A stretch of DNA of 64,000 nucleotides, taken from positions 149,207,001-149,271,000 of the forward strand of contig CM032229.1 in the NCBI GenBank assembly GCA_019009955.1. The letters run 5' to 3'. This DNA is from Riptortus pedestris. Taxonomy: Eukaryota > Arthropoda > Insecta > Hemiptera > Alydidae. The notes under the pieces are model-generated. The model was given only the letters and a program-made list of their open reading frames with translations. It searched no databases and was not told where the DNA came from. Within the stretch, counting starts at the first letter, position 1; each line of letters opens with the position of its first letter. A program made the position numbers and the translations under genes. Positions 44,800 through 56,564 of this stretch are shown here, in pieces.

Positions 44800-45125
44800 G
44801 TGATTGAGATAATAATTATTCTGATTCATTGTAAATTACAACACTATCTATAGTTAATAGTTTTTAATACAATTAATATGTTATATTCAGATATATTTCA
44901 TTAATTGTCTTTCTTTTCGGTGAAGAATATTTTTATCTGCCTGTTTAGCTCTTAGTGGTTGGCAGACCTGCGGTTGGGAGGTTATTAAAGATTTCTCATT
45001 ATCGTTTTTATTTATTCGCTTAATATTCACGGTGCTGTTAAGTGTTACCAGTATGTAGATTTATCTATTGTAAAAGTTCACTTGGGAAATCTGCTTAGTT
45101 TACGCAGCCTCTGCGTGACGGGCTT
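44800..45125 (+). mobile_element. HINE type 2, 3' half
   Basis: GAGTGATTGAGATAATAATT, TTTCATTAATTGTCTTTCTT, GGTTATTAAAGATTTCTCAT, GGGAAATCTGCTTAG, ACGCAGCCTCTGCGT and GGGCTT. A short Helitron family A piece (44717-44790) precedes it. Confidence 0.75.
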
Positions 45126-45279
45126 TGTTTTTAATATGGCAGGGTTAATAGTATTATAATTATTAGTATACATTTCCCTCTTTAAATTATAAGTTCCATT
45201 TCCTGAAAAGGATATACTTTGAACAGTGAAAAAATAAATAAATATAAATTTTAGTCCTCTGCATTGGGAGAATGTAAAT

Positions 45280-45521
45280 TCTCTAGAATATTTAGAATAT
45301 TCCTAACTGTTAAGCTCTCAGAGGTTGGCTGGCCTAATTGTTTACAACTGAGACGCTTCCCGTTGAGGCTATTAAAATTAACTGAAAGATTTCTCATTAC
45401 CCTTCGTATTTATTCTCTTAATATACACATTGGTGTGTTTGTTGCCAGTATGTAGATTTATCTATTGTAAATCTTCACGTGGGAAATCTGCTTAGTATAA
45501 GCAGCCCCACGTAACATACTT
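45280..45521 (+). mobile_element. HINE type 2, 3' end
   Basis: AACTGTTAAGCTCTCAGAGG, TTGGCTGGCCTAATTGTTTA and AACTGAAAGATTTCTCATTA lead to GGGAAATCTGCTTAG and a broken hairpin (AAGCAGCCCCACGTAACA). Confidence 0.7.
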
Positions 45522-45717
45522 CAGTTTTACGATAGCTCACACCTACTACGAAATCAGTCCAGTAGGTGGGGGACTTAATGAAGGAGTGTTGTACAATATC
45601 ATGGCTAACTCTATTATTAGGCGACGGATTCAGAAATGAAATATGTTTTGTTAATTTTCCATTAAATACAGTTCCATTTATTTTTCTCTAACTCTATTAG
45701 TTTGTTTTATTCATTTC

Positions 45718-45798
45718 AGCTATTGAGGTCGTACTCATGACGCGATTTTCGAAATTTTTCTTCAAATGTCCATCGATCCAACCCAGAAGATGACGAAA
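45718..45798 (+). mobile_element. HINE 5' fragment
   Basis: AGCTATTGAGGTCGTACTCA to AGAAGATGACGAAAA; the very start and the rest are missing. A minus-strand HINE terminus follows within 5 bp. Confidence 0.75.
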
Positions 45799-45801
45799 AA
45801 A

Positions 45802-47090
45802 AAGTCCGTCACGCAGGGGCTGCGTAAACTAAGCAGATTTCCCACGTGAAGTTTTACAATAGAGAAATTTCACGAGAGCCGAGCCAGTCAAGGAAACGGC
45901 TGAACTAGTTTTTGGCCAGAAAGTAACTCTCGTCCGTTAGGCTCCGAGATTAAATTAAAAACAATTCAATCTCAAAAAAACAACAAGAACACAAAAGATG
46001 GACTTACCTTTAATGATAGCAGCGCTCTGAACACTTATTACACCACCACTAAATAGTACCACAGAATATCTATTATTTGTAAGACTTAATACTGGTGTGA
46101 ATATTAAGTAAACAAATAAAGGGCAAGTCAAATGGTAAGAACCTTCCTGATAGCAAACAGTCTGAGTTCTAAACAATCAGGTTAGCCGGTTTTACCGGAA
46201 ATAAAAGCAATTACGGAAATATATTTGAATATAAGTTATAAATTTTATTCATAACTATTTATTATATCTAGAACTGTAATTAATAATAAACCAGAATAAT
46301 TTTAATCACAACCATTCCAAATTTAGGAATCCGGGAAGAAAATAGAAAGGGGGGGCAAAATACGATTCAGACGGTTATGAGATTTTCACATGATTAAGGA
46401 ACAAGCAGGTTAGCCAGCGAAGGTTTACAATAGATAAATATACATACAGGTAACACTTCCGTGAATATTAGTGAATAATTACAAACGGCAATGAGAAATC
46501 TTTCAGTGAATTTACAATATAAGTTAATAGTCCCTACAACGTAATACGGCTGGATTGTAAACAAACAGGTTAGCCAACCTTGTAGCGCAGTATCGATAGA
46601 TAGACTGGACAACAATTAAAGAAATATATCTGAATATAAAATATTAATTTTATTGGAAACTATTTACTATAGTTAGTGGAGTAATTTCAAATGAATCAAA
46701 ATAATTTCTATCTCAATCACTCAGATTTTTGTAGTCCAAGAAAAAAAAGGGGGGGGGTCAACAGAACGTATTTGTTTGTACCTCATAAAATAAAGCTTTG
46801 CTGAAAACAATATTTTGTATTTAACCTAATAATGAGGTCGTTCATGAGATATCAGCTTATTATTAATATGTCCCTAGTAGGAGTGGGGTTACCGAAAGCG
46901 GAACTCATTACAAAAAATACAAATATCTCGGTTAATACTCATTATACGGAAAATATGTATAGAACATTATTTATATTAAATGTAATTTGCAATAAGATTG
47001 ATTCTATACAATTTTTCGATCTAACGTATAGTAACGGAGATATTTCGAATTTTCAAAAATCCTCCCCTCTAACCCACTCCCCCTAAGCTT
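45802..47090 (-). mobile_element. Long HINE variant, 5' end missing
   Basis: The left terminus AAGTCCGTCACGCAGGGGCT is intact. The interior is collinear, in reverse, with 56815-57981. Shared landmarks are the GTTAGGCTCCGAGATTAAAT block, a G/C-run beside AGAAAATAGAAA, AACAAGCAGGTTAGCC, and CAACCTTGTAGCGCAGTATC. The 5' part beyond the G-rich box is replaced by a plus-strand HINE end. Confidence 0.78.
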
Positions 47091-47198
47091 CAAATATTGT
47101 TCTCATGGAACATTTAATTTTTGAGATAAATGCAAAAACGTGATGCACGTGAGAAATCTGCTTAGTTAACCGCTTAGGCCCTGCGTGACGGACTTTTA
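47091..47198 (+). mobile_element. HINE 3' end fragment
   Basis: CTTCAAATATTGTTCTCATG, GAGAAATCTGCTTAGTTAAC, CGCTTAGGCCCTGCGTGACG and GGACTT; only the last ~110 bp remain. Confidence 0.72.
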
Positions 47199-47607
47199 TT
47201 AGGCGACGGATTGAGAAATAAAATATGTTTTGTTAATTTTGGACTTAATTTATTTATTTTTTTTTTATTTGGTTTGTGCCACACACCGATGGAGAAAGGC
47301 ATGATCTCTAATTGTTAAGGGGTAATTAGAATAATATATTTATTCCTTCATGCACTTACCTTTGTTGTATTTTATTTTTATATTATGGAAAATGCAGTTC
47401 CATTTATTTTTCTCTTCCTTTAATATTTTACTAGTTTGTTTATATTATTATTTATCGGATTTTATGTTAACCTCCATTCCCAGGATTTTTACTATTAAGT
47501 TAACTGTATTACTAAAGAACTTTTGTCCTACCGATCTACTTAGTTTGTAATATGTTTATTTCGATAAGATACGTTTTTTCTTGCAAGAGCGTCAGTCAAC
47601 TGTAAAA

Positions 47608-48181
47608 AAGTCCGTCAAGCAGGGGCTGCGTAAACTAAGCAGATTTTCCACGTGAAGTTATACTATAGAGAACTTTCACGAAAGTCGATCAGTTAAGGAA
47701 ACGGCCGAACTAGCTTTTGGCGGGAAAGTCACCCATCCGTTAGCCGCCCAGATTTAATAAAAAAGGCAAATATCTCGGTTAATATTCAAGATAGAGAATA
47801 AATGTATATAACAATATTTATAGTAAATTTTATTTGAAATAAGATTGATTCTGTACAATTTTTCTATACGACGTATAGTAACGGAGATATTTCGAATATT
47901 CGAAAATCCTCCCCTCTAAACCCCCCCCCTCCCACTCTTCCAATTTCCGCCGTTGACGAACTTGATCTTTCTTTTTACATAACACGACTAAATATCGAGT
48001 TTGGTGACGATCAGACAAAAATTGCGACCGCTAGAGCGGTAACAGACAAATATATATAGTTTTGAACGGACCTCATTTTCGTCATCTACTAGGTAGAATC
48101 GATGGACATTTGAAGAAAAATTTCGAAAATTCCGTCATGAGTACAACCTCAATAGCTGATTTCCCTTAAGGGAAATCTGCT
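47608..48181 (-). mobile_element. HINE, full-length
   Basis: Minus strand: AGCAGATTTCCCTTAAGGGA (perfect), GAGGTTGTACTCATGACGG, GATGACGAAAATGAGGTCCG, reduced TA, ACCGCTCTAGCGGTCGC, the standard interior and ACGCAGCCCCTGC hairpin, GGACTT. 574 bp. Its 5' end faces that of the next copy. Confidence 0.88.
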
Positions 48182-48232
48182 AAAATCACTAAATACGCCC
48201 AAAGTTCCTAATTAAAAGATTAAACCTATATT

Positions 48233-48362
48233 AGCAGATTTCCCTTAAGGGAAATCAGCTATTGAGGTCGTACTCATGAAGCGAGTTTCGAAAAATTTCT
48301 TCAAATGTCCATCGATCCTACCCAGGAGATGACGAAAATGAGGTCCGTTCAAAATTTTATAT

Positions 48363-48419
<57 letters not shown>

Positions 48420-48957
48420 CTGTTAACGCTCTAGCGGTCGCAATTTTTGTTTGAATTTAATCGTTACCAAACCACCACTTCTACTCATGTTACGTAAACA
48501 ATACTCTGATACATAATAAATCACATTATTGGAAGTTTAAATACCAAAAATTGTATTCAAGAAACCTTTATTATACGAGATACATGCAAATATGCACTGG
48601 TGACTCCCCCCCATCTTAAAGTTTTGGACTACTAAAATATTATTGATTGAGATAACAATTATTCTGACTCATTATTAATTACAGTACTAGATATACTAAA
48701 TAGTTCTCAATAAAATTAATGTGTTATATTCTGATATATTTCAGTAATTGTTTTTCTTTCCGGTGTGAGGCGGGACCCGTTTGTTTACATTTCTAACCTA
48801 ACGCTTCCTGTCGGCAGGCTATTGAAATTGGATGAAACATTTCTTATTTCCGTTTGTATTTATTCACGGTGTTGTGTTAGCAGTATGTATATTTATCTAT
48901 TACTAAACTTTACGAGGGAAATCTGCTTAGTTTACGCAGCCCCTGCGTGACGGACTT
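48233..48957 (+). mobile_element. HINE, chimeric interior
   Basis: AGCAGATTTCCCTTAAGGGA start, type 1 5' half with (TA)n (48358-48415) and GCTCTAGCGGTCGC, then a jump to type 2 (GTGTGAGGCGGGACCCGTTT, CCTGTCGGCAGGCTATTGAA), then standard 3' hairpin and GGACTT. 725 bp. Confidence 0.86.
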
Positions 48958-49326
48958 TTTTTTTTTTAATTTGTCACAATTAAAATATTTTTTGGACTAA
49001 TTTCCACTTTCAAAAAAATATTAAGTACATAAATCATTAATAGTCCAGGACTAGATAATAACTAAACTATGCTAATTAGTTTCTGAGGGTAATTAACATG
49101 TCAGTTATTAATGAAGAACTTGAGGAACAATTAATTACTGCTTGACTCCCACGTGAGTTGTTCGAATTTATTTAGTGAGTCAATACCAATTAAATACTTT
49201 CTCCCAAACTGGCTGTAGATAATTACTTTTTGATAATCCGTCCCGTTTATCGTAAGGCGGGGAGAATTGTTTAACAAAGAAAAATATTTTTTTTATTAAG
49301 AATACTATGAATAATTTTAGGCTTCC
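48958..49326. other. No gene recognised
   Basis: AT-rich DNA between a HINE and the fold-back element; no feature supported. Confidence 0.4.
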
Positions 49327-49781
49327 AGGTAAGAAAAAAACGCCACGTTCCTTCACTGCTGTTTATTAGTTGCGACAGAGTGCTTTCAGAGCAAACGCTC
49401 CATCATCAGTGCCCTCCTGGCAAACATTTAAAAACGTTGTATAATATGTCATTTAATTAAAAAATAACAAATATATGCACATGTCGATGGTCAAGAATTA
49501 GAGTAAAAACATAAAACTTTAAGAATATAAATTAGCGTCCCAGTGAACATTTAATGAAATAAGAAAACTATTTTTATATATTCATAAAGTTTTATGTTTT
49601 AACTCTAATTCTTGACCATCGACATGTACATATATTTCTTATTTTTTTAATTAAATGACATATTATACAACGTTTTTATGGTGAATGCCAGCAGGGCACT
49701 GATGATGGAGGGTATGCTCTGAAAGCGCTCTGTCGCAACGAATAAACAACAGTGAAGGAACGAGGCGTTTTTTTCTTACCT
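49327..49781. mobile_element. 455-bp fold-back (long inverted repeat) element
   Basis: Both ends read AGGTAAGAAAAAAACGCC inward. The arms, about 200 bp each, match by eye at roughly nine positions in ten (GCGACAGAG, CATCATCAGTGCCC, GTATAATATGTCATTTAATT, ATGTCGATGGTCAAGAATTA occur in both, inverted). A short unpaired centre lies near 49535-49580. No target duplication is evident and no coding frame exists, so it is a MITE- or foldback-like element of unknown family. Confidence 0.88.
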
Positions 49782-50078
49782 GAGATAATAATTCCTTCAC
49801 CATCCGGCAACTCAAAAATGGAATTTTAGTCTTGTTAAATTTATTTACTTTTACGGTAATAATTGATTACCTATGTATGAATCGAACCCTCTGTTTAAGG
49901 TTATCCAATGGATGTTAAGGCAAATCGGCTAACGGCATTTTTAAGTCGATGTCCATTAATGTAAATTAATGTGTGTTCAATGTAAATTTTAATTTAGAGA
50001 AAGTAAAGTTTTGAAAGCATGTGTTTCTAGTAGATAGAGAGAGACGGATAAAAAAGGCCGTATGTGAAGGAATGGGTG
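49782..50078. other. Upstream flank of promoter-like segment
   Basis: AT-rich DNA with no recognised feature; composition changes sharply at about 50040. Confidence 0.4.
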
Positions 50079-50226
<148 letters not shown>

Positions 50227-50263
50227 CGTGAGAGAATAAAGGAGGGACGAATAAAAAACGTGA

Positions 50264-50560
50264 GGTAAACTAGACGGGGAGCACGGTTGAGAGCGACGGG
50301 GGGAGGGGAAAAAAGGCCTGGTGGCTGTGGCGTAATGGGAGGGGAGGGGAGGGGTCAGCGAACGCAGACGATTGCGTGTTGAGGTTTCCCACGCTACTCA
50401 CGCGCGCACGCAACCGTCCGCGTGTCGGGGCTACACTTCAGTACCCGGCCAGCCGTCGTCCAGGACACAGGGTTATTTCAGGCTTTTGTGCATCCCGTCC
50501 CCTTACTCACACCATCAGCTGCGCCACGTCCATGCATTCGTCACCTGTATAAATATAAAG
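50264..50560 (+). promoter_or_regulatory. Candidate promoter and non-coding first exon
   Basis: This is the only CpG-rich, GC-rich segment of its size in the window. It holds GGGAGGGGAGGGGAGGGG (50337-50354), a four-run G-quadruplex motif, and TCAGT at 50438-50442, matching the arthropod initiator. At 50557-50566 AAAG|GTAAGC is a good splice donor. An exon from about 50440 to 50560 would be about 120 nt. The one ATG near its end reads ATG CAT TCG TCA CCT GTA TAA, so the exon would be 5' untranslated. No TATA box stands 25-30 bp upstream and no DPE match lies 28-32 bp downstream. The rest of the gene would lie to the right, possibly outside the window. It is inferred from composition and motifs only. 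Confidence 0.4.
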
Positions 50561-50990
50561 GTAAGCTATTGATCCGTATATTCTCCTGTCTCTCTCTCTG
50601 AATCATTTATAACGGCGTTCAGCCACGGTAGCCACTTTATTGCTTCCTATCTACTTAATCCATAAGAAAACCCTTAGATTATTACTTAAACACGTTTTAA
50701 TCATTAAAACTGAAAACATTATTCGAATGTTATACAACTTATAAATGTCATAGAAGTCATTAGCGCGGGGTAAGACTCATTTTATAATGTTACGCAACAA
50801 TTTGCTGTACTTTCATGTTGTTTGGCTCGAAGCGGTTACTAATGTTATCAGCTTTCCGGTGATAAGGGGAGATTGTGAACAAAGGAATTTTTAAGCCGTT
50901 TGGAAGGTTATACCCGAACAGGTTACACCCGTTGATCAAAACTTTCTATGCTCTTGTTTACAGAAATACATTTGTTTTGGGCGTGCCGTA
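50561..50990. other. Possible intron start, no gene seen
   Basis: If the donor at 50561 is real this is intronic. The DNA is not obviously repetitive, and no acceptor plus coding exon was identified downstream. Confidence 0.3.
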
Positions 50991-52090
50991 GCAGATTTCT
51001 CTTTCGGTGTAATTGACTATTGAAGTTGCAACGTGTGCTAATGGGTGTGTATGCTTGTAATGTGTCAACGTTTGTATTTAACTGTCTAGTTTCAGCAATT
51101 TATATTCGAACATTACAGAATTCTGTGTTAATGCGTTTAATACGTTATTGGGCATGCGTATTATTGGCCGAAATCGAACAAAGAGTGGGGGAAGTTTAGA
51201 GAAACGATAAAATGAAAAGTTTTCAAACAGGTTTTTCCATACTATTGCAAATAATTTTGCTCTACGATGAATGTTATCTAAGTTATTTGTATTTTATTGT
51301 TTTCAGTCCTCAGTAAACAGTCGCAATTATTGTTTTTATTGTTACAAAACTCGATATTTAGTCGTTTTATGTAAAAAGAAAGATCAAGTTTGTTAACAAC
51401 TGAAGAGGGAGGGGGGTTTTGAGGGGAGGATTTTCGAAAATTCGAAATATCTCCGTTACCACACGTTGGATCGAAAAATTGTACAGAATCAATCTTATTG
51501 CAAATTAAATGTACTATAATTATTGTTATAACATTTATTCACTATCTTGAATATTAACCAAGATATTAGCATTTTTCAGTTTTTAGCCTTCAGCAAACCG
51601 CCACTTCTACTGTTGTTACATAAACAATACTCTGCCACATAATAAATCACATTATTCGAAGTTTAAATACCAAAAATTATATTCAAGAGACCTTTATTAT
51701 ACGAGATACATACATATGTATAAATGTCTTGGTGTCTCCCCCATCATAAGGTTTTGAACTAAAAATTTGGTTGATTGAGATAACAAGTATTCTGACTCAT
51801 TATTAATTATAGTTCTAGATATAGTACATAATTATCAACAAAATTAATACGTTATATTCTGATATATTTCAGTAATTGTTTTTCTTTCCGGTGTGAGGCG
51901 GGCAGACCTGTTTGTTTACATTTCTAACCTAACGCTTCCTGTCGGCAGGTTATTGAAATTGGATGAAACATTTCTTAATTCCGTTTGTATTTATTTACGG
52001 TCGTGTTTTGTTAAGAGTATGTAGATTTCTCTATTACTAAACTTTACGAGGGAAATCTGCTTAGTTTACGCAGCCCCTGCGTGACGAAAT
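50991..52090 (+). mobile_element. HINE composite
   Basis: A worn 5' end (AGCAGATTTCTCTTTCGGTG) and diverged interior to about 51310 are followed by a fresher copy. That copy has CGATATTTAGTCGTTTTATG, CTCCGTTACCACACGTTGG, type 2 modules GTGTGAGGCGGGCAGACCTG and GTCGGCAGGTTATTGAAATT, and the end ACGCAGCCCCTGCGTGACGA. Probably two insertions of different age. Confidence 0.72.
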
Positions 52091-52198
52091 TTTACTATTT
52101 ATAACTGTTAGTTCATTTTGTTGTAAATCTTTAATGACTCACTACTAAAAGAATTTGTATTTTCCTTAATTCAAATCAGCTATTCCAGGCGCTATGTT

Positions 52199-52510
52199 CG
52201 TTCTTTCTTATTTATTTATATATTTGTCTGTTAGTCAAATGTTTGCAGTTTTATTCCCTTCATTTCTGAATTTAAACGTTTAACGTACAACTAGGGGAGG
52301 GTAAGTTCGTTAATAAACAATATAGGGAGAGGCCCTTGGGAGGGGTTAGAATGCAACTTTCTATTTACCTGCCTAATTAGGAAGCGAATGGAAAAATTGA
52401 ATATAATGAATCATATTGATAATTGAATGTACTACTTTATTTGTTTGGTACATTATTGTCTGTCTCGAACAATAATGGAGTTATTTGCATTTTTTGCATG
52501 CCCATAAACC
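52199..52510 (+). repeat. Old HINE relic
   Basis: ATATTTGTCTGTTAGTCAAA, GGGTAAGTTCGTTAATAAAC and AACAATAATGGAGTTATTTG are diverged type 1 interior modules. Confidence 0.5.
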
Positions 52511-52528
52511 TACTTCTCTTGCGATTTT

Positions 52529-53144
52529 AGCAGATTTATCTCAAGGGAAATCAGCTATTGAGGTCGTACTCATTGCGGAATTTTCGAAATTTTTCTTCAA
52601 ATGTCCATCAAACCTACCCAGGAGATGACGAAAATGAGATCTGTTCAAAACTGTATATATATATGTCTGTTACCGCTCTAGCGGTCACAATTATTGTTTG
52701 ATCATTACCAAACTCGATATTTAGTATTTTTATGTAATAAGAAAGATCATGTTCGCTAACGGCTGAAATCGGGTAAGGAGGGAGGTTTTAGAGGGGGAGA
52801 ATTTCAAAAATTCTTAATATCTCCGTTATTATGCGTCGGATTGAAAAATTGTATAGAACCAATCTTATTGCGAATTTAATGTTCTATAAATGTTGTTATG
52901 TAAATTTTTTCACTATCTTGATTATTAACAGAGATATTTGCATTTTTTAGTTTCCGGTCTTCAGTAAACCCCCACTCCTACTTATCTCATATTAACAATA
53001 TTCTATTCTGTTATGAGGCACATTATTTAAAGCTTAAATTCCAAATATTGTTCTCATTGAGCTTTTACGTTTTGAGATAAATCCAAATACGTGACGCACG
53101 TGGGAAATCTGCTTTGTTAACGCAGACCCTGCGTGACGGACTTT
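52529..53144 (+). mobile_element. HINE, full-length
   Basis: AGCAGATTTATCTCAAGGGA; GCTATTGAGGTCGTACTCAT; GGAGATGACGAAAATGAGAT; very short TA; ACCGCTCTAGCGGTCACAAT; AAACCCCCACTCCTACTTAT; GGGAAATCTGCTTTGTTAAC; hairpin; GGACTT|TTT. 616 bp. Confidence 0.86.
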
Positions 53145-53693
53145 TTACTACGGACTACTACTATTTCACTTAATATTATTGCCCAATAGCTGGAGCTAAA
53201 CATATTTTTGTACGTTTAAATATTGCAAGGTCGAAGCTGAATCTGTAGCCAGTACACCTAACAAGTTTTGTAATGGCGGCGTTCCCATAGCAACGAGACA
53301 CCATTGTTGCGTGGAGCCTCGTGTCTATGATAACACTTCCTGTTATCTGCCTAGCTGTTAACCTAATGCCTGCTCATCCTCTGCTCCTCATCAAGTTATT
53401 ATTTGCAATTTGCGCATTCCAGTTGTTAAGCCACGCAAGAAGGGGCTTAAATTCATTACTTACTACATTTTCATCCCTTCTACATTAATCCACAATTTAA
53501 GAACTCCATTTCTGTGAATTGGGTCATTCGGGAAGGTTAGTATCATCCTAGCTCGGTCCATTTTGTCAGAAGTCCCTTCAAAACGGCTTTTAATGTGTTA
53601 GTCATGATGCAACTTTCTAAAAATAGTATTAAACGATTATTTATTACTCGTACCCAGGGAATGATGAAATGAAGGCAGCTCAAAACTATAAAT
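53145..53693. other. No gene recognised
   Basis: Slightly GC-richer at 53270-53420 (CCATTGTTGCGTGGAGCCTC). No coding frame supported. Confidence 0.4.
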
Positions 53694-54862
53694 AGTCCGT
53701 CACGCAGGGGCTGTGTAAACTAAGCAGATTTCCCAAGCGAAGGTTTACAATAGATATATATACATTGTGGTAACGCCACTGCAAATATTGAATGAATTAA
53801 TACAAACGGTAATGACAAGTCTTTCAATTACAACTTACCTCATCGGAAAGCGTCTGAATTGTAAACAAACAGGCCAGCCAACCTGAATTCTTGACAGGAA
53901 AGAAAACCCATTAATGAAATATATCTGAATATAACATATTCGTTTCACATGTCATAGACACCATAACTGCATTTTGTTTCTTTCGTGTGTGTTTGTTTGT
54001 TACCTTTTCACGCATAAACGGTGAACCGAATTTTATGAAACTTGGTATGTATACTACTACTAACCCAACTTAGACTTTATGCTATATTAATTTTCTCTGA
54101 GAAGAACAGGAGTGGGGGTTATAAGGGAGGCCTGAAATTAAAAATAGTGATTTTTTGTTTCCTATTGGTTTTTCGGCAAATATGAACATAACAAAAGTTG
54201 TTTATTTTGTTATTTAGAGTATCTTTTGTTATATACACTTTTTTCGTATATGGAATTATAAACGAGGTATACGCTAAAACCTACTGCTGAAGTGAACAAT
54301 TTTATTTTGGACAAAAGACCCAACCGAAATAAATAAAACTCGGTATGTGTATTAACACTAACGCTATCATTATAACAAGCCATACCAACATTTCTAGGGA
54401 CGGGCAGGAGTGGGGGTTGTAAGGGAGGCCTGAATTTAAAATAGTGGTATTTCGTTTTCTATTCGTTTTGCTGCTGCTTTTTTTTTTTTTTTTTTTATAA
54501 ATTTTTGGGTACAATGTATGAAGCAAGTAATTTGCGTAAAAATGTTGATATGCTCAACAATTCTTTCCAATATGAACTACCAGGTACCTCACCTGGAAAA
54601 ATTAATTCAAATCTATGTTAATATTTTGTCCTCAATAATTCAAATCTATGCATAATGCACAGGAATATGACAATATTGAAGACAGTGAAGTCTTACATAA
54701 AAAATTAATTTTATTATTAACAAATCCACAGCAACGACGGGTATAAACCTTAAACACTGGGACGGGTAAATGCCAAAATATTGTGCAAAGTAAAGCCTTG
54801 CCAAAAAAATACAAACACCACTCAGCCTCAAATGAATTCCCGGGCGAAGCCGGGTATCTTAG

Positions 54863-54904
<42 letters not shown>

Positions 54905-55047
54905 TATATATACATATACACACAGTTTTGAGCGGACCTCATTTTCGTCATTTCCTGGATACGATCGATGGACATTTGAAGAAATATTTCGAAAATTGCG
55001 TCGTGAGTACGACCTCAATAACTGATTTCCCTTAAGAGAAATCTGCT
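53694..55047 (-). mobile_element. HINE interrupted by a Helitron
   Basis: The left part (53694-53938) is a HINE 3' terminus with type 2 interior (AAACAGGCCAGCCAACCTGA, AATGAAATATATCTGAATAT). The right part (about 54921-55047) is a HINE 5' end (GATCGATGGACATTTGAAGA; AGCAGATTTCTCTTAAGGGA on the minus strand). A Helitron lies between them at 53939-54866. Read together they form one minus-strand HINE that received a Helitron. Confidence 0.65.
53939..54866 (+). mobile_element. Helitron family A inside a HINE
   Basis: Starts within the family 5' segment (TTCGTTTCACATGTCATAGA). It has one to two internal units, a T19-type run at 54479-54496 and the ACACTGGGACGGGTAAATGC module. It ends CCCGGGCGAAGCCGGG, TATCTTAG, CTAA at 54863-54866. 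(TA)n follows at 54867-54903. Confidence 0.82.
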
Positions 55048-55395
55048 AAAACAGTTAAAAATAAGAATGCAAGTTCACTCACCTAAAATAAACTACCTGT
55101 TAGCTCGAGTTCTCTTTAATACCTCTGACTGGATGAAGATAATTCTCACTATTATCTCTAATTGTGTTAATAATGTAAATGTCATGAGCTAATTAGATGG
55201 ACTGTTTAAGTACTTTAGACGGAATGGATTTTAATTACATAAAGTACTTCCTAACCTTTATGAATAAAATATTGTAGGTCCATGTCACTTCGAGGAGCCA
55301 CCATCGATTTCTTCTGAAACAACCACAATCCTTTGATTACAGGTATGCTCTTAATAGATCTAATATTGAACCAAGTCAAGAACTATTATTAAATA
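55048..55395. other. No gene recognised
   Basis: AT-rich DNA between two mobile elements. Confidence 0.4.
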
Positions 55396-55740
55396 CTAGC
55401 AGTACCCTGCGCGCTTTGCTACGCCACCATCTAAAATACTAAATTACAATAAAGATGTATGTAATAAAAGTTACTCTAAATATCAACTTAAACATCTTTT
55501 GCCATGTGCACGTTCGCCAAAAAAACAATAAGAAACGAAATATGACAATTTTTCATTTCATGCCTCCCTTATAACCCCCCTTTCCTGTTCGTACCTCGAA
55601 ATTTTAATATAGCTTATAATCAGGGAGGTTTTAATACCAAATCACATACGGAGTTTCGTTTAATTCGGTTGAGTCTTTTGTGCCTTATAAAATTGTTGAC
55701 TCCCACTATTGTTTTTAGCGTATCTCATTTATATGTCTGG
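55396..55740 (-). mobile_element. Helitron family C
   Basis: Written CTAGCAGTACCCTGCGCGCT, TTGCTACGCC: the reverse of the family C end at 9493. TAAATATCAACTTAAACATC, CATGCCTCCCTTATAACCCC and TCATTTCATG boxes follow family A/C order. The 5' end is not defined. Confidence 0.7.
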
Positions 55741-56409
55741 TAATTCTCTGTAAAAATCAAATAAATAAATAATTAATGAAATATATGTTTTTTTCTGCCA
55801 CCGTCGAACTCATGTTTCGTGACATTTACTAACCATATTGTTAAATACTTTTTTATTTGTACCTTGGTCGAATTTGAATCATGTGAAACAATTACCTTAC
55901 TCGAACAGAGCGTTCAATCGGTCAACTAGAGCATTAATGCATGTAGTCCATGGAATCCATGAAAACTGTTGTTTAAATCGGTTTCCACGGAAATGTACTC
56001 TGTTAATAACCCTCTCAGGTACTCGCATGTACTACAACTATAAATGTGTACTCCCAAATCGATAGGACTACCAGTCTCCCTAGCCTGCCTAGATATTTCC
56101 ACTTCGCCCTCCTCCTTTTGTATATATGTATATATTTTGAACACCAGATCCAATTGGAATACATCCACATCACCAGACAATGGTTCTTTCTGCCTGTATA
56201 GCCCAGTATGAACTTCTATCAGCGACCGTATATAAGATACCACAAAACGATATCCTATTAACTTTGTAGAAATAGATATGTCTTGGAGATTCATCTGATA
56301 CCCATAAACTTAAGCACATCCAAAAAACATTCTGTGAATTCATCCCATTCCCGTAGAAATTAAAACCAGTAGGCCACAAGAATTTTCATATATCTCAAAT
56401 GTGAACCTA
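55741..56409. other. Unassigned segment with a 122-codon frame
   Basis: The minus strand has a 122-codon frame (55926-56294, MNLQDISISTKLIGYRFVVS...) overlapped by another of 69 codons. Neither was recognised, and there are no flanking splice or repeat cues. Composition is less AT-rich than the surroundings. Chance, or a decayed element, is more likely than a gene. Confidence 0.25.
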
Positions 56410-56564
56410 TGCTTGATCCATTCTATTGGCTGGCCTATTTGTTTACAATTCAGCCGCTTTCCGCTGTAGAGTTTATTAACTTGTATTGTTGTTGAATTGA
56501 CTGAAAGATTTTTCATTGCCGTTTGAATTTATCCACTTAACATTAGTGTTACCAGTATGTTTTT
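56410..56564 (+). mobile_element. HINE type 2 fragment (target of next HINE)
   Basis: TATTGGCTGGCCTATTTGTT, TTGACTGAAAGATTTTTCAT and GTGTTACCAGTATG match type 2 up to the point where other copies continue TAGATTT. Here the next HINE begins. Confidence 0.7.

Noticed and set aside
55926..56294. 122-codon minus-strand frame as a host gene
   Set aside because: No family was recognised, no splice signals or conserved motifs were seen, and overlapping frames exist on both strands.
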